This document shows positions 10,654 through 35,145 of a stretch of 64,000 bases of DNA, in pieces; within the stretch, counting starts at the first letter, position 1; the number at the start of each line of letters is the position of its first letter. Origin of the DNA: Zeus faber (lineage: Eukaryota > Chordata > Actinopteri > Zeiformes > Zeidae). The stretch lies in contig OY482859.1 in NCBI GenBank assembly GCA_960531495.1, forward strand, positions 14,916,274-14,980,273. Direction: 5' to 3'. Made by a program: the position numbers and the translations under genes. The notes under the pieces are model-generated. The model worked only from the letters and a program-made list of their open reading frames with translations. It was not told the origin of the DNA and ran no database searches.

Positions 10654-13600
10654 TCAGGTGTCCACAGTGGGCAGGGGCTCTTTTGAGTGGTCGTTGTACA
10701 TGAAGGTCTGCTCGATGTTGAAGTCAAGGGGCAGGTGGTCCTTGTGCAGCTCCATGTGCGATGACACCAGCTTGAGCGTGGAGAAGTACAGGCCGCAGAC
10801 GGTGCAGCGGTACATCAGCGCCCCGGCGTGCGTCTTCAGGTGGCAGATCATGGTGGAGCGTCCCCGGAAGAAGCGCAGACACACCTTGCACTGGTACGGC
10901 TTCTCCCCCGTGTGGATGCGCAAGTGGTAGGTGAACTCCCCCGAGTGGGCAAAGCGCTTGCCGCAGTAGCGGCAGCGGTACCACTTTCCCCGCACGTTGG
11001 CGGCCACCCGGTCGAGTTCGGAGCCGCCGTTGGTCAGCATCCCCGCGGGGAAGCTGGGCAGCGGGCCCTGCAGCAGCTTGTCTGACAGGCCGAAGCCCAT
11101 TCCCAGGCTGAAGCCCAGGTTGCTCATTTTAACCAGACCTCCGGCCTCCCGCAGTGAGGAGGACGAGCAGGAAGACGAAGGGATCTCCAGAAGGTGGTCC
11201 GCCCGACGTTTGCCCCCCCACCCGTGGCCTCCGCCAGCTCCGCCCCCGCCCCCGCCCCCCAGGCTCTCGGTGGTGTGCAGGCTGAGGTGGTACTGAAAGG
11301 CGGAGGCGGAGCGGAACGTCTGCGGGCAGAGGAAGCAGTGCAGCTCCTCCACCCCCACCACTCCCACCGCGTCGGCCGCCTCCCTAAAGGCGCGCAGGGC
11401 CGAGCGCTCCCTCTCCTTGGACGCCGCCTCGTCTGCGTGCAGGGCCATGTGCCTGTCCAGCAGGGGGCGCTCAAGGAAGCTGTGAGCACAGTGTGGGCAG
11501 GTGTAGACGGGCAGGGAGAGGTGGGTGAGGGTGTGCCACAGCAGGGAGCACAGGGAGAGCTGCGGGAGTTGGCAGACGCCGCAACTCAGGCTTTGGGTGC
11601 AGACATGACTCAGCAGGTGCTCCCTAACAGTCTGGGAAGAAAGCACATGTAAAATGACTCAAAGTGGCATTTAAGAAAGAAGATAAAGACATATAATTAT
11701 GCTTAATGCTGTGTATTATTATTGTATTGATATAAAGTATATTTTCTTAATTTGAAAGCCATTTGGAAATCATATTTCATGGTTAGGTTGGACTACAAAA
11801 ATAAAAGCCCAAGGCGTGAAAATTGCATGAAACAAAGCCATAAATACTTCAAAGATTAACTTCATAGAGGTTCATTAGGAGGAGACATCAGATTGCCATC
11901 CATTCAAGTACCCATTCAAAGGTTGATCACATTGTAATAGTTTAAGGGATAAGGATAGTGTTCTGTAGCGGATAGTGTACTCAAAAAATTGAGTCAAAAA
12001 CAATACAAGTATTGTTCTGTGGTGCCTTTCATTCATTCATTCATTCGAGTATCACTGTCATACTATCATCTTGGTCTCTGAATACTAATACCAAGCTGGA
12101 GTTATCCTAACTACCAGGCTGTAAACTCCCTCCTATTTTGTCGAGGAGAAAACAATCATTCATTTTACATCTCATTTTATCGCCTCTGTTCCAGAACTCG
12201 ACTCCTCTGAAGGGGAAATGAGTCCGCTATATCAAAGATAAAATATAAAACATGAATGTCAATTAACAATTACCACAACAAAAAAAGAGGGAATAAGAAG
12301 AGAAGCAGAGATTCACGGACCTGGAAGTCCTTGGCGAGGGTTTTGCTGCACACTCCACAATGCAGCTCGGCGTCTCCCTGACCCTGGGCGGCGTTGATGA
12401 GTGCCCCCTGTGGCAGCGTGTAGCCAGAGGCTGCCTGCCGCCGGTGGCGCAGCAGTCTGCTTTGGCTGCAGAACTGCAGGTGGCACATGTCGCACGAGAA
12501 CAGCTGGATGCCCACATGGGACATGGCGTGGACGAGGCTGGCGGCCCGGTCCGTAAACGATGCCCCGCACACACGGCAGAGCCCCGCCTCCGTCAGGTGC
12601 TGTGACTCGGCATGCGCTCGCACGGCCGCCGGATCGGCCGGCACCAAGGCCGCACAGGCTTTGCAGGACACCACGCTCCCAGAGATCTGAGGGAGGGAGG
12701 ACCAAGACGCATCTCTCACAGTGGGGTACAGCTGATAACAATATTACTTTGTCATTGTTATTGTAATATTGTGCTATGGCTTTTATTATGTCATTAGACC
12801 GACGTCACTCGATTTCCTGATGACTCTTTTTCGATTAATTAAGTGAATAATCAATGCATCGACCGTTGTAACTACATTACTAATGATTGATCTGATTTCT
12901 GTTCTGTGCAGTGAATTTTAAGAGTCGGGGGAGGGGGTATTTCTTGGTGTCCCTGATCTTTAATTTCAATGTAATATTGTGTAAAAGCACCTGCCACCTG
13001 CAGCTAACACCAGTGTTCATGAGTTATACATAATGGCTATTGAGGTATTCGGTCATGTCAATTACGTTCTACATCGGGGGAATTTTTATTTATTTATCAC
13101 CTGGCTGCTGGAGTTCGCAACGCTCCCGCCATTCTCCAAGCACACAAGGTCATCTTCGTCATCCTCTTCCTCCTCCTCCATGTAGTGCTCGTCGTCGCTC
13201 AGCTCGATGATCTCGCCCGCCAGCTGCCTCCACTGCTCCTCCTCCTCAACTCCGTCCATCGCTCCGTTCCCTTGCAGAGGGCGCTCGCCCGCCGCCTCCT
13301 CTTCCTCCTCCTCCTCACCTTCGTCTACCTCATTCATTCCTTCCCCCACCTCGCTGAACACGAGCCCGTCATCCCGGGCCGCCACTGCAGCCACCACTGC
13401 GCCGCCCTCCGCCGGCCCCACCTGCAGACTACCCAGGGGGTCGCCTGAGGACAACGTGGGAGCACATGCCTCCACGCAGAGCTGAGCTGAGGAGTCGGGG
13501 AAGTTGCGAGAACCAGGAGGTGCGGTGGCGCCACTTTGTGGGAGAGAGACCGCCGCTGCACTCCTTGGGGTCGCCATCCTTCCTCCCCCGTCGCTGCCCC

Positions 13601-14408
13601 CTCTGACTCCGGCGTCTTGTCTCTCCTCTCCGTCCTCGATCTTCAGCTGGAACACGGTGCTCGGGGGTAGCGCGCCTTCAGACTGGCTGTTGGTCAACAG
13701 AGAGGGTTCGGCAGAGAGCTGATCATCTGCCGATATCTCTCCGTAGCCCAGGTGGGAGTGGACATCTTCGGCCTTGAGCTCCAGGGACAGCTGGACTGTG
13801 TGGGCTTCACGGCTGGTCCTAGCGTTCCGTACCTGGAGGAAAGGCGAAGGGGCTGCAGCGGGCGTTGTGGCGGCAGAGGGACCGGCTGATGAAGACAAAG
13901 AGGAGCAGGAGGCCGCAGACGAGCAGACGGACGATGCCGAAACGGTCACCGTGGTAGCAGCGGCGGCAGCAATCACGCTGGAGTCTGCGCCGAGGTCTCC
14001 TGGTCCATTTCCTTTACAGTTTGCGGACACAGAGGCATGTAGGTCGGGAAAGGTGGCATGACAAGCCCTCACCAGTTCACTAATGCCCAGCCTCTCGGCC
14101 AACTCATACAGCACCCCTACGTCTATAAGATCGGTTAGGATCTCCCCAGTGTAGATAAATGTCAGCACTCTCTCAAAGTTGGCAGGGGAAACAAATTCCA
14201 GAGTAAAGGCAGAGGTGGGGGGGGTCTGGGACCGGGCAAAGAGACTACGAAAGTACGTCCCAGAGCAGGCCAACAAGGCACGGTGGGCTGCGAATGAGCG
14301 ATTTCCCACTTGAAGGAGAACATCGCAATACAGTCTGGACATGCGGCAGCGGTTGAGCTCAGAGAGGAGGCCGGCAGCATGGCCGGGACCCAGTAGCCGG
14401 ATCCTCAT
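10654..14408 (-). CDS. zbtb39: Zinc finger and BTB domain-containing protein 39
   Basis: A nuclear BTB/C2H2 zinc-finger protein, probably a transcriptional regulator. Three coding exons on the minus strand, in transcript order: 14408-13101, 12686-12321 and 11631-10654. They total 2652 nt, or 883 residues. The BTB domain occupies about residues 10-125 (LLSELNRCRMSRLYCDVLLQ, then FAAHRALLACSGTYF and FIYTGEILTDLIDVGVLYEL). A Ser/Ala-rich linker and an acidic tail with IIELSDDE (about residues 400-407) end exon 1. Exons 2 and 3 hold about nine C2H2 fingers, including one TGEKP linker (RIHTGEKPYQC). The C-terminus FMYNDHSKEPLPTVDT resembles mammalian ZBTB39. The protein is longer than the human one (about 712 residues), mainly through Ser/Ala, Gly and Glu stretches. 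It is split by coding introns, which I recall as absent in mammals. The start sits 40 nt after an acceptor at 14449. Confidence 0.92.
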
Positions 14409-15566
14409 CCCTGCTGCTGCAGCTCCAGAGGCAATATCTGCAGTCTAACTGTAGGAGAGAAATTACAGGTTTTTAGAAGACAGTATTTTCTCCACCGTAA
14501 CTAGTCGTTGGCAGACCATGCACTTGATGAATTCCCACCTACTAGTCCCCCCGTCGACAATGACAATTATTGTTAAAAACACAAACAAGCAACCAAAGTT
14601 CACTTTACCGTGACAGTTTTTTGAAAGAATAATATGTATCAGGCTGCACTGATCATTTAATATCTGTCCATAAAATACAACTTTGAAAGTCACAAAGTTT
14701 CTGGTTACTTTGGTGTTCATCAGAACACAGCGAACAACTTATAACACAGTGACTACAACATGCTCCGTTTAATAGTCCGTACTTGCTCTTCCCTGAATAT
14801 TGCTTTATATCCCACGCCCTCTAAATTTCCAACAAGTTGAAACGTGACTCACTGCAGGCCAGATGAGACATATTTTTATTTGTGAAATTCCACATGGTCT
14901 TTTGAAGAAGACAGCTACCAAATTGTTGATATCCTCCCTAAGATCCTGAGGCCTCCCTCCCTGGTTGCCGCCGTATTTCAGCAACACTTTGGTCCCCATT
15001 ATTTGCACTGTGTACTGGAACTTCAACTTACAAGAACGAGGGACCCTTTGTTGATTTTAAGGCCATTTTGTTCCAGTCCTACTCTAATGAACGTACTATG
15101 GAATACTGCCTAATCCACTGCTGTTCAACATTATGCACATAGAATAGCCAATTCAACCCTGCTCTAAGCCTTTACTTAATTATCAGCAGGCTCACCTTTC
15201 CAGCTACATTCGATGTTATCGGAGCAGCATTCAAGTACTGTAAGAAAGAAATACTTAATACTTTATTCATCGCGGTAGTACAGCAGCACACACCAAAACA
15301 ATGGGCGACCATAAGAAAGTAACAAAATACAAACGAAACCATTGACCAAGGGCAAATTAACCAGTGAAACTGTATCAACATGTCTATAAACGAAACCATG
15401 GACAAACCAGGGGAATAATTCTGTGGTTTTGAGAAGGAAAGAAGGCGCAAGAAAACAGATAGCCTCGTAAATATGACAAGGCTAGCCTTCGTCGCCTTTT
15501 TTCAAAATTCTTTTTTTCAAGGACACGCGATTAAGGCGCTCACTTTATTTTGACGCGTGGACTTAC

Positions 15567-15660
15567 CAGCGAAAGGAAGAACTTGTTTGTTAGCAAACAA
15601 CCCCTCTTTTATGCCTTTAAAGGGAGGCTGTCCCGCCGTCGCACTTTGATGACGCATGTC
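15567..15660 (-). promoter_or_regulatory. Candidate zbtb39 promoter and 5' UTR exon donor
   Basis: On the minus strand a donor (CTTTCGCTG then GTAAGT) ends at 15567. About 40 bp upstream is a TATA-like CATAAAAG (15606-15613), and further upstream a TGCGTCA ATF/CREB-like word near 15650. The donor would pair with the acceptor at 14449, about 1.1 kb downstream and 40 nt before the start codon. No transcript evidence is available. Confidence 0.45.
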
Positions 15661-16686
15661 AACAAATCCGTTTCGCGCGCCCCCAGGTGACCGGATGCGC
15701 TTATTGCATTCGATTTTTTATTATTATTATTTTTTTTTTATCTTTTTTTTTTTTTTAAAGCGTCAGTTCAATAAAGTTCATCAGATTTGCGGCAGGTCCA
15801 AATGCGCTCAGCAAACCACAAATATAATTATAACAAAAATGTATTTTTATTCAGGATTTTTTTTTTTTTTTTTTTGCTCATTTACATGGTCCACAAAAGG
15901 GCCTAAAACGGAATGACACCCCTCGCTATGTAACCTCATCATAATTCATTCAAGATTCATGGCGGGGAACTACACAATACTGACATGAATGAACAATTGG
16001 AATTTTGCTGCCCCCCTCCAATATTATAGCCTTCATGTGATCTTTTGGCTACTTTAAATATTATTCTCAAGAACAGACACATGTTTATATATGAGAACGC
16101 ATCTTTTTTTTTCTTTCTTCTTTTTAACCATTTTATGCCTCCATGACGTGGTTTTGAAATAAAAAAAAAAAAAAACTTCTAAAGTAAAATGAAATGAAAT
16201 ATCAAACTGACAATCATATAATCACCAATAAGAAACAATTTACAAAATTGGGTCTTGTTCTTTCTGAATTCATATGTCCATTACAGAGTTAAACATTATT
16301 ACGTTGCAGGTACATTTACATTATAATAAAACATATTTTCAACTTGTGAGAGTAACACTGGCATATTTCATATTTAAAACCACTCAGTTTCTAGTCTAAG
16401 TAGAATGTTATAATTATTATTCATTGATTTGTCAAAATCAACCCTTGTCTGCCAAATTGATTGGTGTCATATTGTTGACACAGTCACACATAACGAACAA
16501 CGCGACATACTGTAGTTTTGTACTTTATTTGTTGAGCAAAAGAAAAAAGTAACTATTTTTGGATCAGTTCCAATAAAATCTGAAAAGAAAAGAGAAATTC
16601 TTTCAGCAAAGTAATAATACTGTAAAACTATACTGGTGATACAGCAGCTCTGTAAAAAGCTTAGATAGGTTATTGGGGGTCATTCC

Positions 16687-17056
16687 TATGTTCCCAGAGT
16701 CCTATGCTCCCAGGGTCCTATGTTGCCAGGGTTCTAATGTTCGCAGGGTTCTATGTTCCCAGGATCCTATGTTCCCAACGTCCTATGTTCCCAGGATCCT
16801 ATGTTCCCAACGTCCTATGTTCCCAGGGTCCTATGTTCCCAAGATTCTATGTTCCCAGGGTCCTAGGTTCCCAAGGTCCTCTGTTCCCAGGGCCCTATGT
16901 TCCCAGGGTCTTATGTTCCTTGGGTCCGAGGTTCCCAAGAGCCTATGTTCCCAGGGCCCTACGTTCTCGGGGTCCTATGTTTCCAAGGTCCTATGCTCTC
17001 AGCGTCCCATGTTCCCAGGGTCCTATGTTCCCAGGGTCCTATTTTCCCAGGGTCCT
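16687..17056 (+). repeat. 16-bp minisatellite, forward array
   Basis: About 23 diverged copies of the unit TATGTTCCCAGGGTCC. Because 16 is not divisible by 3, the repeat reads through all three frames with the same 16-residue pattern (SYVPRVLCSQGPMFPG), which produces several false open frames. It faces an inverted array of the same unit at 17512-17766. Confidence 0.95.
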
Positions 17057-17127
17057 ACTGTATGTCCCCCAGCTCTATAGAGTTAGGGGTAACACATAAT
17101 GGGAACCTGAAAAAGATCCACAGTTCT

Positions 17128-17240
17128 TTAGGGTTTAGGGTTAGGGTTAGGGTTAGGGTTCAGGTTAGTTTGAATTAGGGGTTAGAGTTAGGGTTAGGGT
17201 TAGTTTGAGTTAGGGTTAGGGTTGGGGTTGGGGTTAGGGT
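17128..17240. repeat. Interstitial telomere-like (TTAGGG)n tract
   Basis: Perfect and slightly degenerate TTAGGG hexamers (TTAGGGTTAGGG, GTTAGAG, GTTGGGG) over about 110 bp. The tract lies between the two inverted 16-bp arrays and is flanked on both sides by ordinary DNA, so it is interstitial and not a chromosome end. Confidence 0.9.
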
Positions 17241-17511
17241 CAAGTTTGATATCCACAGAACCACCCAGACACTTTAATACTGTGTCGGGTCAGATTTGAC
17301 CTGGAACAGATGGAACTTTTTTTTTGAGACCTTCAAAATCAAATAAAATGAGAACCATGGATTTTTTGTGTTTATATAGCTGTTTTGAAGACTTGTTCCA
17401 ATAATAATAATAATAATAATAAAAATGGATAATATATAATATGAAATATTTTAACTTGAAGCACAACAAACAAAATAGGAGGGTTAATGTGTATTTACAG
17501 AATATTGAACT

Positions 17512-17766
17512 AGGGAACATAGAACCCAGGGAACATAGGACCCTGGTAACATAGGACACTTGGAACATAGGACCCTGGTAACATAGGACTCTGGTAACAT
17601 AGGACCCTGGGGACATAGGAGCCTGGGGACATAGGACCCTGGGGACATAGGAGCCTGGGAACATAGGACCTTCGGAACATAGGACCATGGAAACATAGGA
17701 CCATGGAAACATGGGACCCTGGGAACATAGGACCCTGGGAACATAGGGCCTTGGGGACATAGATAC
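17512..17766 (-). repeat. 16-bp minisatellite, inverted array
   Basis: About 15 copies of GGACCCTGGGAACATA, the reverse complement of the unit at 16687-17056, with variants GGGGACATA and GGTAACATA. Together with the forward array it could form a large imperfect hairpin. Confidence 0.95.
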
Positions 17767-18056
17767 ACTCCTGGTTATTGCACTTCTTCAAAGGGAAGTG
17801 ATGCAGGAGCAGTTAATGCTCTAAAATGACTAAAGACAGCTAGGAACTTTTACTTCAGCTATATTGGAAATGGGCCAACGACAACACACATTTCAGCAAT
17901 ATTTCTACCATCAACAAATAGAATGAATATTGCTTTTTCAGTTGTTTGATATGTTGCTCAGTCTTTAGAGAAATGTTTTTTTCTTCAATATGTAACAATT
18001 AATGATATAGCGTAATATACTGTTTATCCCAATACCATATCATTTTTTCAGTCATT

Positions 18057-18062
18057 TTTATT
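18057..18062 (-). promoter_or_regulatory. Candidate agap2 polyadenylation signal
   Basis: AATAAA on the minus strand, about 82 bp after the agap2 stop codon at 18144. Confidence 0.5.
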
Positions 18063-18143
18063 ATAACCCTCCCGAAAAGTCAATTCAATTCAAAATTTTC
18101 CCTTCAAAATGTTGCCCGTGTAGAGAAACATTTTCAGTCCAGG

Positions 18144-30340
<12,197 letters not shown>

Positions 30341-31734
30341 GTGCTCAGGCTTCGGTAGACACACAGTAGATGAATGAAACCAGACTGAGCCACATGGACA
30401 GCCGACAGTTCCCCGAAGCACTGAGCGGAACGACTCCTTTTGAAGAACTCGACGGCGAAGCAGAGAGGAAAAACTCACACAGAGGAAGGTTGAGTTTTCC
30501 TTCAGACGATATGACAGCAGAGACACTGCTGGATGCATCCATCACCCGCCTCGCACTCCCTATTCGTCTGCTTGAGATTTTAATTTGAGTCACAGATTGC
30601 TTCACCCGCTTTTAATCTGTCTGGAACGTACAAAAGAGTCAATTTCGACCACACAACCGCCGATGTCCAGTCATTACATGAAATCCGACTGTTCTTTTCC
30701 CCCTAGAAAAAAGATTTATTAGCTAGTCCACATCCAACGTCCCCAATTCATGCCTATCCAATGCTGCTACTGAGGTAAATTATTACTACTCCTCAATACA
30801 GAATCTGGTGACTCATTTGTGTTGGTAATTATTTACTTGACCTTATTTTCGCGCGAAGCTCTCGCATCTTCAGTGTCGCTGATGTTGAGTGATGCTGTTG
30901 ACTAATCTGAGAAAAATTCAGATTTAATTTGAAAAACAGTTCCCTTGCATCGTACGTCATTAAGTCGCTATAAATTGCAATAAGCCGCAGTTGTGGGTGG
31001 GTGGGTGGGGGGGGCGGGGGAGTCCTATTCTCAGCATTAACCCAAAGCTGTGTAGCCCAGTGGACCAGGAGCTGTTTGCAGTCAAGTCCAGATCACGGAG
31101 ATTTCATCCCGAGCCGCACATGTGTTTTGACAGCAGCATCCATTCAGAGGGAGCGGGAGCAGGAAGGCAGGCAGTCCTTTGGAGACACACCGGGAAGACA
31201 TTGATGAGCCGCAGGGGGATCAGGAGAAGAAGCCAATAAAGTCCCGAGCGGATATCTGGAGACGCGTGACCGAGTCAGGGAGCGTCCGGCCATCAGGCGC
31301 ACATTGTGCCGTCCCTGACCGGCTGTGTCCTCTGTGAACCCGTCAGGCGGCAAGCGTGGCAGCAAAGCACCGGCACTGAGCAGGCGCTGAGGCGAGTCCC
31401 CCGCTCAGTGTCTCTCTGGGTCTGGAGCCGCTCAGCAGAAACACCGTCGCACAGGTTCAACGAGTCCACCGCCGATCGTCGGTGCACACATGCGCACAGA
31501 GAGGGAGAGACGCACATGCACACTCATATACATGCACATACCTTTTCCATTCGTCTCTTTCTCCCTGTGCTTCTAATTCTCCCTCACACACACATACACT
31601 CTCAAACGCGCTGATAGGAATATACAGCTTCCCTCCCTCTGCAAGCCCCTCCTTGTGGCAAGAGGCAATTCATACAACGCAGGAGAATCCTGCTTGTTTT
31701 CTATCTATCCCCTCCTCTATTTCCCTCTCTCGCT

Positions 31735-31767
31735 CTCTCTCGCTCTGTCGCTCTCGCTCTCTCTCTC

Positions 31768-31802
<35 letters not shown>
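31735..31802. repeat. (CT)n tract
   Basis: CT-rich simple repeat upstream of the long agap2 first exon. Confidence 0.9.
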
Positions 31803-31803
<1 letters not shown>

Positions 31804-32021
31804 CCCCACCCACCCCACTGCCTCACTCAGAAGGCAAACTGTGCAGGGTCCCTGCTCTTTATTGCTCATTCCCCACATCCCCTCCCCTCCATCTTTCCCT
31901 CTCCATGGTGGAGAGGAGGAGGGGGAGGCAGGGGAGGCATTGGGTAAGGCTGGAGGTAAAGCAGCGAGCACAAGCCTGAGCTGCACGACGAGGGGCGATC
32001 GGAGGAGAAAAGATCCGTGGC

Positions 32022-32053
<32 letters not shown>

Positions 32054-33420
32054 GGAAAGCAAGGAGGCAAAGGCAAGCGGGGCGATAAAAGATTTGACAG
32101 CAAAAATAGACAGATGGCTTGTGGAAGAATGGATGAGTAACAGGAAGCCCCCCCCCCCACCTTTATGTCTTCTCTCCACCGCATTTATACAGCTGCCACA
32201 GTGGTATTATCAACACCATCCATCTGCCTTTCCCAGGCAGCCAGTCGCTGTGTGCGTTCGCGCCCGAGTGTCGGCGCGTCCCCGTGCCTCTGTGGTGTGG
32301 CTCCTCCTCTGCGAGAGGCTTGGCTTGTTTGTTGCTAAGGTGTTACAATCTTCCTGGCTCCGGTGGCACAATCATCTCCCCTTCCTCCTCCCACCGCTGA
32401 AGTCGCTCTGTGTCAATCCCTGGCCTGACTCACCGTATAAAAAAAAAAAAGGTGTTTATGTTTGGTGTGTGTTGCATTCGTCAACGTGGGGGGGGTGATT
32501 TCGGGGTGGGGTAGGGTTTCCTGCGAATGTATTGATCCGCAGCCTATGGCCGACTGCAGCGGATGTTCATTAGCGGGAATGGCTAAGCTCCGGGCTCACG
32601 CCACAAACCGAGCATTAGGAGGAGAGTGTGAGAATATTGGACATCAATAGAACCATACAACGCAGAAAAACAACAACGTTGATAACCCCCCCCCACACAC
32701 ACACACACACACACACTCATCATCTTCTTCTTCTTCTCTTAAGCTATACACAGTATCATGCACTATATGTATTTTTAAATACTATAAACATTTTTTGTGC
32801 ATCTTGCATACTTTCTACGCCTGTACCGTAGCCTCGGTTTCTACGTCGCAACAAACCAAATCAGCTATACCAGCTGCTGTAACATCGTGTTTCCTTCAAG
32901 CAACACTGGGTGCAATTTCGGGGTTAATTACGATCTGACGGGGGGGAAAAAACAACAACTTGCGGTACGGTACATGTAGGTCGCTTTCTCCCCACAATGG
33001 ACCTCGCTTAGTCTCCTGCGAACACATGATCTGAGCTCCCACCTCCACCCCCTTTTCCCTTCCACAGGCGCTGACCACTCGCGCTGAATACAAAACACCC
33101 CCTGACAACCGCCGCGGGGTTAAGGGGGGAAAAAACGCACAGAACGCGGAGCGACCGCAATCACGACCTCCGTCACAGGCGAGGGGTCGGCGATGAAGCG
33201 CCCGAAAGAAAGGAGACGAGCGGAAATCCAAAAAACGTCGGGAAATCACATCATCGGTGGTAAAACAAAAACAACCCACTCTGTCTGAAAAGGATGTGTG
33301 CAAGGTTGGGCGCAAGGCTTGACAGGTTTATTGTGCTGCACGGTGAATGGAATCGCTACGATTCATACACACGACCTGTGGAGAAATCGTGGATTTTTGG
33401 AGACATCCTCCTTTCTATTC

Positions 33421-33423
<3 letters not shown>

Positions 33424-33463
<40 letters not shown>

Positions 33464-33466
33464 TCT
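33424..33466. repeat. (CT)n microsatellite
   Basis: A nearly perfect CT run of about 43 bp. Confidence 0.95.
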
Positions 33467-34982
33467 CGGTGGTGTGACAGGCAGACTGGTCCACGCAGGT
33501 GCACCCACACACACTGACACTGGCAGGCGGATGCTGTCAGATGGACCCTGGCCAAGGGCACTGGTCATGCTGGGTGATTTTTCATTTCTGCATCCATCTC
33601 TCTCCCTCCTCGCCACCTCTCCTCTTTCTCTCTCTTTCTCCATCCGTCTCCTGCTTTTCTTACCACGCTGCAATGAGCAAGGCCTGGCGCTATGAGTCAG
33701 ATTCCCATTTAAATGTCTTTATTTTGCTCCCTGGAGCGCCGCACCCCACATTCCCCCTCGTCTTTCCCTTCCCTTCCACCTTCTTTTTTCTCTCGCCGAC
33801 GCTCACTCAGCCGACCACATCGCGCCGCGATTATTAAATCCAGAAGAGTGCCGGTCCACTGTCTCGCGCCTGTGAACTCATCGCTAACAGAGTTCGGGGC
33901 CCGCGGAGACAATTGCGGCTTTGATCCTGGCCCTAGCGGTTGCACTCCAACCTAATTATGGAAATGAAAAAAACATCCAAATGAATGTTTTTTAAGCATT
34001 GAGCTTCCTCTTGCAAACATGGCAGAGGCCTGGCAGATCCTAAAACGACCTCCAAGCTTTTATGAGATCTGGCTTCACAGAATTCCCACAACCCATTAGG
34101 GGTTTAAATGACCTTCAGTTTTAAGGCCAACAGCGTGTTGAGTTCAAAATGACTAATGAATAAATTATTGAAATAAAAGGTCAACCAATTATTTCCCTGT
34201 TTCGGTTTGATACTGTTTCACTGCTAACGTACAATAAGCAGCAGATATTGGGAGAAAGACAAAGTCTTTGCGAAAAATGTAAAGTAAGTACGAGTTTTTA
34301 AGAATATGGTGGGGTGGCTGGTAAAGAATGAGCGTTTGGAGGAAATTATGTAGGGACATTTGCATGTTCAGGCCCCGTTTGTCTGGAAGGAAGTGGCTTT
34401 GAGGGCAATTGCAGATTGGCAGACAGGAAATAGGCCAACGCAGCAGGTTCCATAATGTTGCCGTGGCGATGGCTGCTCAGGGATGCTGCAATCGGTTGTG
34501 TGTGTGTGCTCTGAGGCCAAATGATGAACGCATAGCGCGGCGCACCAAGCGCCAAGAGATGTCTTTTACGACCCCAATAAAATGAGAAAGAAAATGTCTG
34601 ACGGCCAAAATGCTGCTCAGTGCAATGGGAGGAAACAGGAAGCGCACGAGGAAGATCATATCATGTTTGCATTTCTGAAGCATCCGTTACTAACGTTGGG
34701 TACAAACAGAACGATGAGGCTCCACGTGAAAACAGAGACCGCATTGTCTCAAAATTCGAACGAGAGGCAAAAGAAAAGAGAAAAGGGTTTTACAGTAAAA
34801 GCCCAAACCAATGTCAGTGTCCCAAAAGTGGATCCGTACAGCCCTGTTTCCCTTGTTCTATCTTATCAATATTCAATTCATCAACACAACACAATCGTGT
34901 TTTTTTTTTTTATTATTATTATTTTTATTATTACTTTTATGTTTCAAAACAAAATGCGACCGCTAGTGAAATGGATGCTTAC

Positions 34983-35145
34983 CTCGAATGCTGTGGAGGT
35001 AAACTTTTAGGCCGGAGCGCAGTTGTGGATCCGCAACCCTCTCAAACTGCTTCAACAGTCTGTTGATGGAGCTCTGGACGCTCTCGTGCCGTCGGACCTC
35101 TGCTTTTATCGCAGTGGACTTGAGCGACTTGCCGCTGCTATTCAT
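34983..35145 (-). CDS. agap2: Alternative first coding exon of agap2 (short, PIKE-A type isoform)
   Basis: A 54-codon start exon (MNSSGKSLKSTAIKAEVRRH onward, ending YLHSIR) followed by the donor GTAAGC. It ends with one spare base, the same phase as the long first exon, so it can splice to the exon at 26391-26333. The sequence resembles the N-terminus of the short AGAP2 isoform and of AGAP1 (an AEVRRHE-type segment). The resulting protein would have 874 residues and lack the proline/serine-rich long N-terminus. It implies a second promoter upstream of 35145, about 4.8 kb from the long-form start. Confidence 0.8.

Larger units (their letters stand above)
15661..18056. other. zbtb39-agap2 intergenic region
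   Basis: No gene is visible. The left half is AT-rich with poly-T runs. The right half holds the two inverted 16-bp minisatellite arrays and the TTAGGG tract, listed separately. Confidence 0.7.
30341..34982. other. agap2 5' UTR/upstream region and intron of the short form
   Basis: No further coding exon is supported. The segment includes the 5' UTR and promoter of the long form and is an intron for the short form. Notable are pyrimidine/purine tracts at 31735-31802 (CT), 32021-32053 (GA) and 33424-33466 (CT). Confidence 0.6.

Noticed and set aside
16673..17178. Three overlapping open frames of SYVPRVLCSQ-type repeats
   Set aside because: They are produced by a 16-bp tandem repeat that lacks stop codons in all frames. 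The inverted array at 17510-17791 gives the same effect on the other strand. No start, domain or splice context supports a gene.
17128..17240. Chromosome end
   Set aside because: Genes and ordinary DNA continue on both sides, and the hexamers are degenerate, so it is an interstitial tract.
16687..17766. CRISPR-like regular repeats
   Set aside because: The units are contiguous with no spacers, and the DNA is vertebrate, so this is a minisatellite.
30341..30538. Upstream in-frame ATG at 30538 as the agap2 start
   Set aside because: The 66 extra residues do not resemble the family, while MSGGGTLQQRTTYLISL at 30340 matches the known PIKE-L start.
31482..32184. SLSLSL and [12 protein letters not shown] open frames upstream of agap2
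   Set aside because: They are translations of (CT)n and (GA)n tracts.
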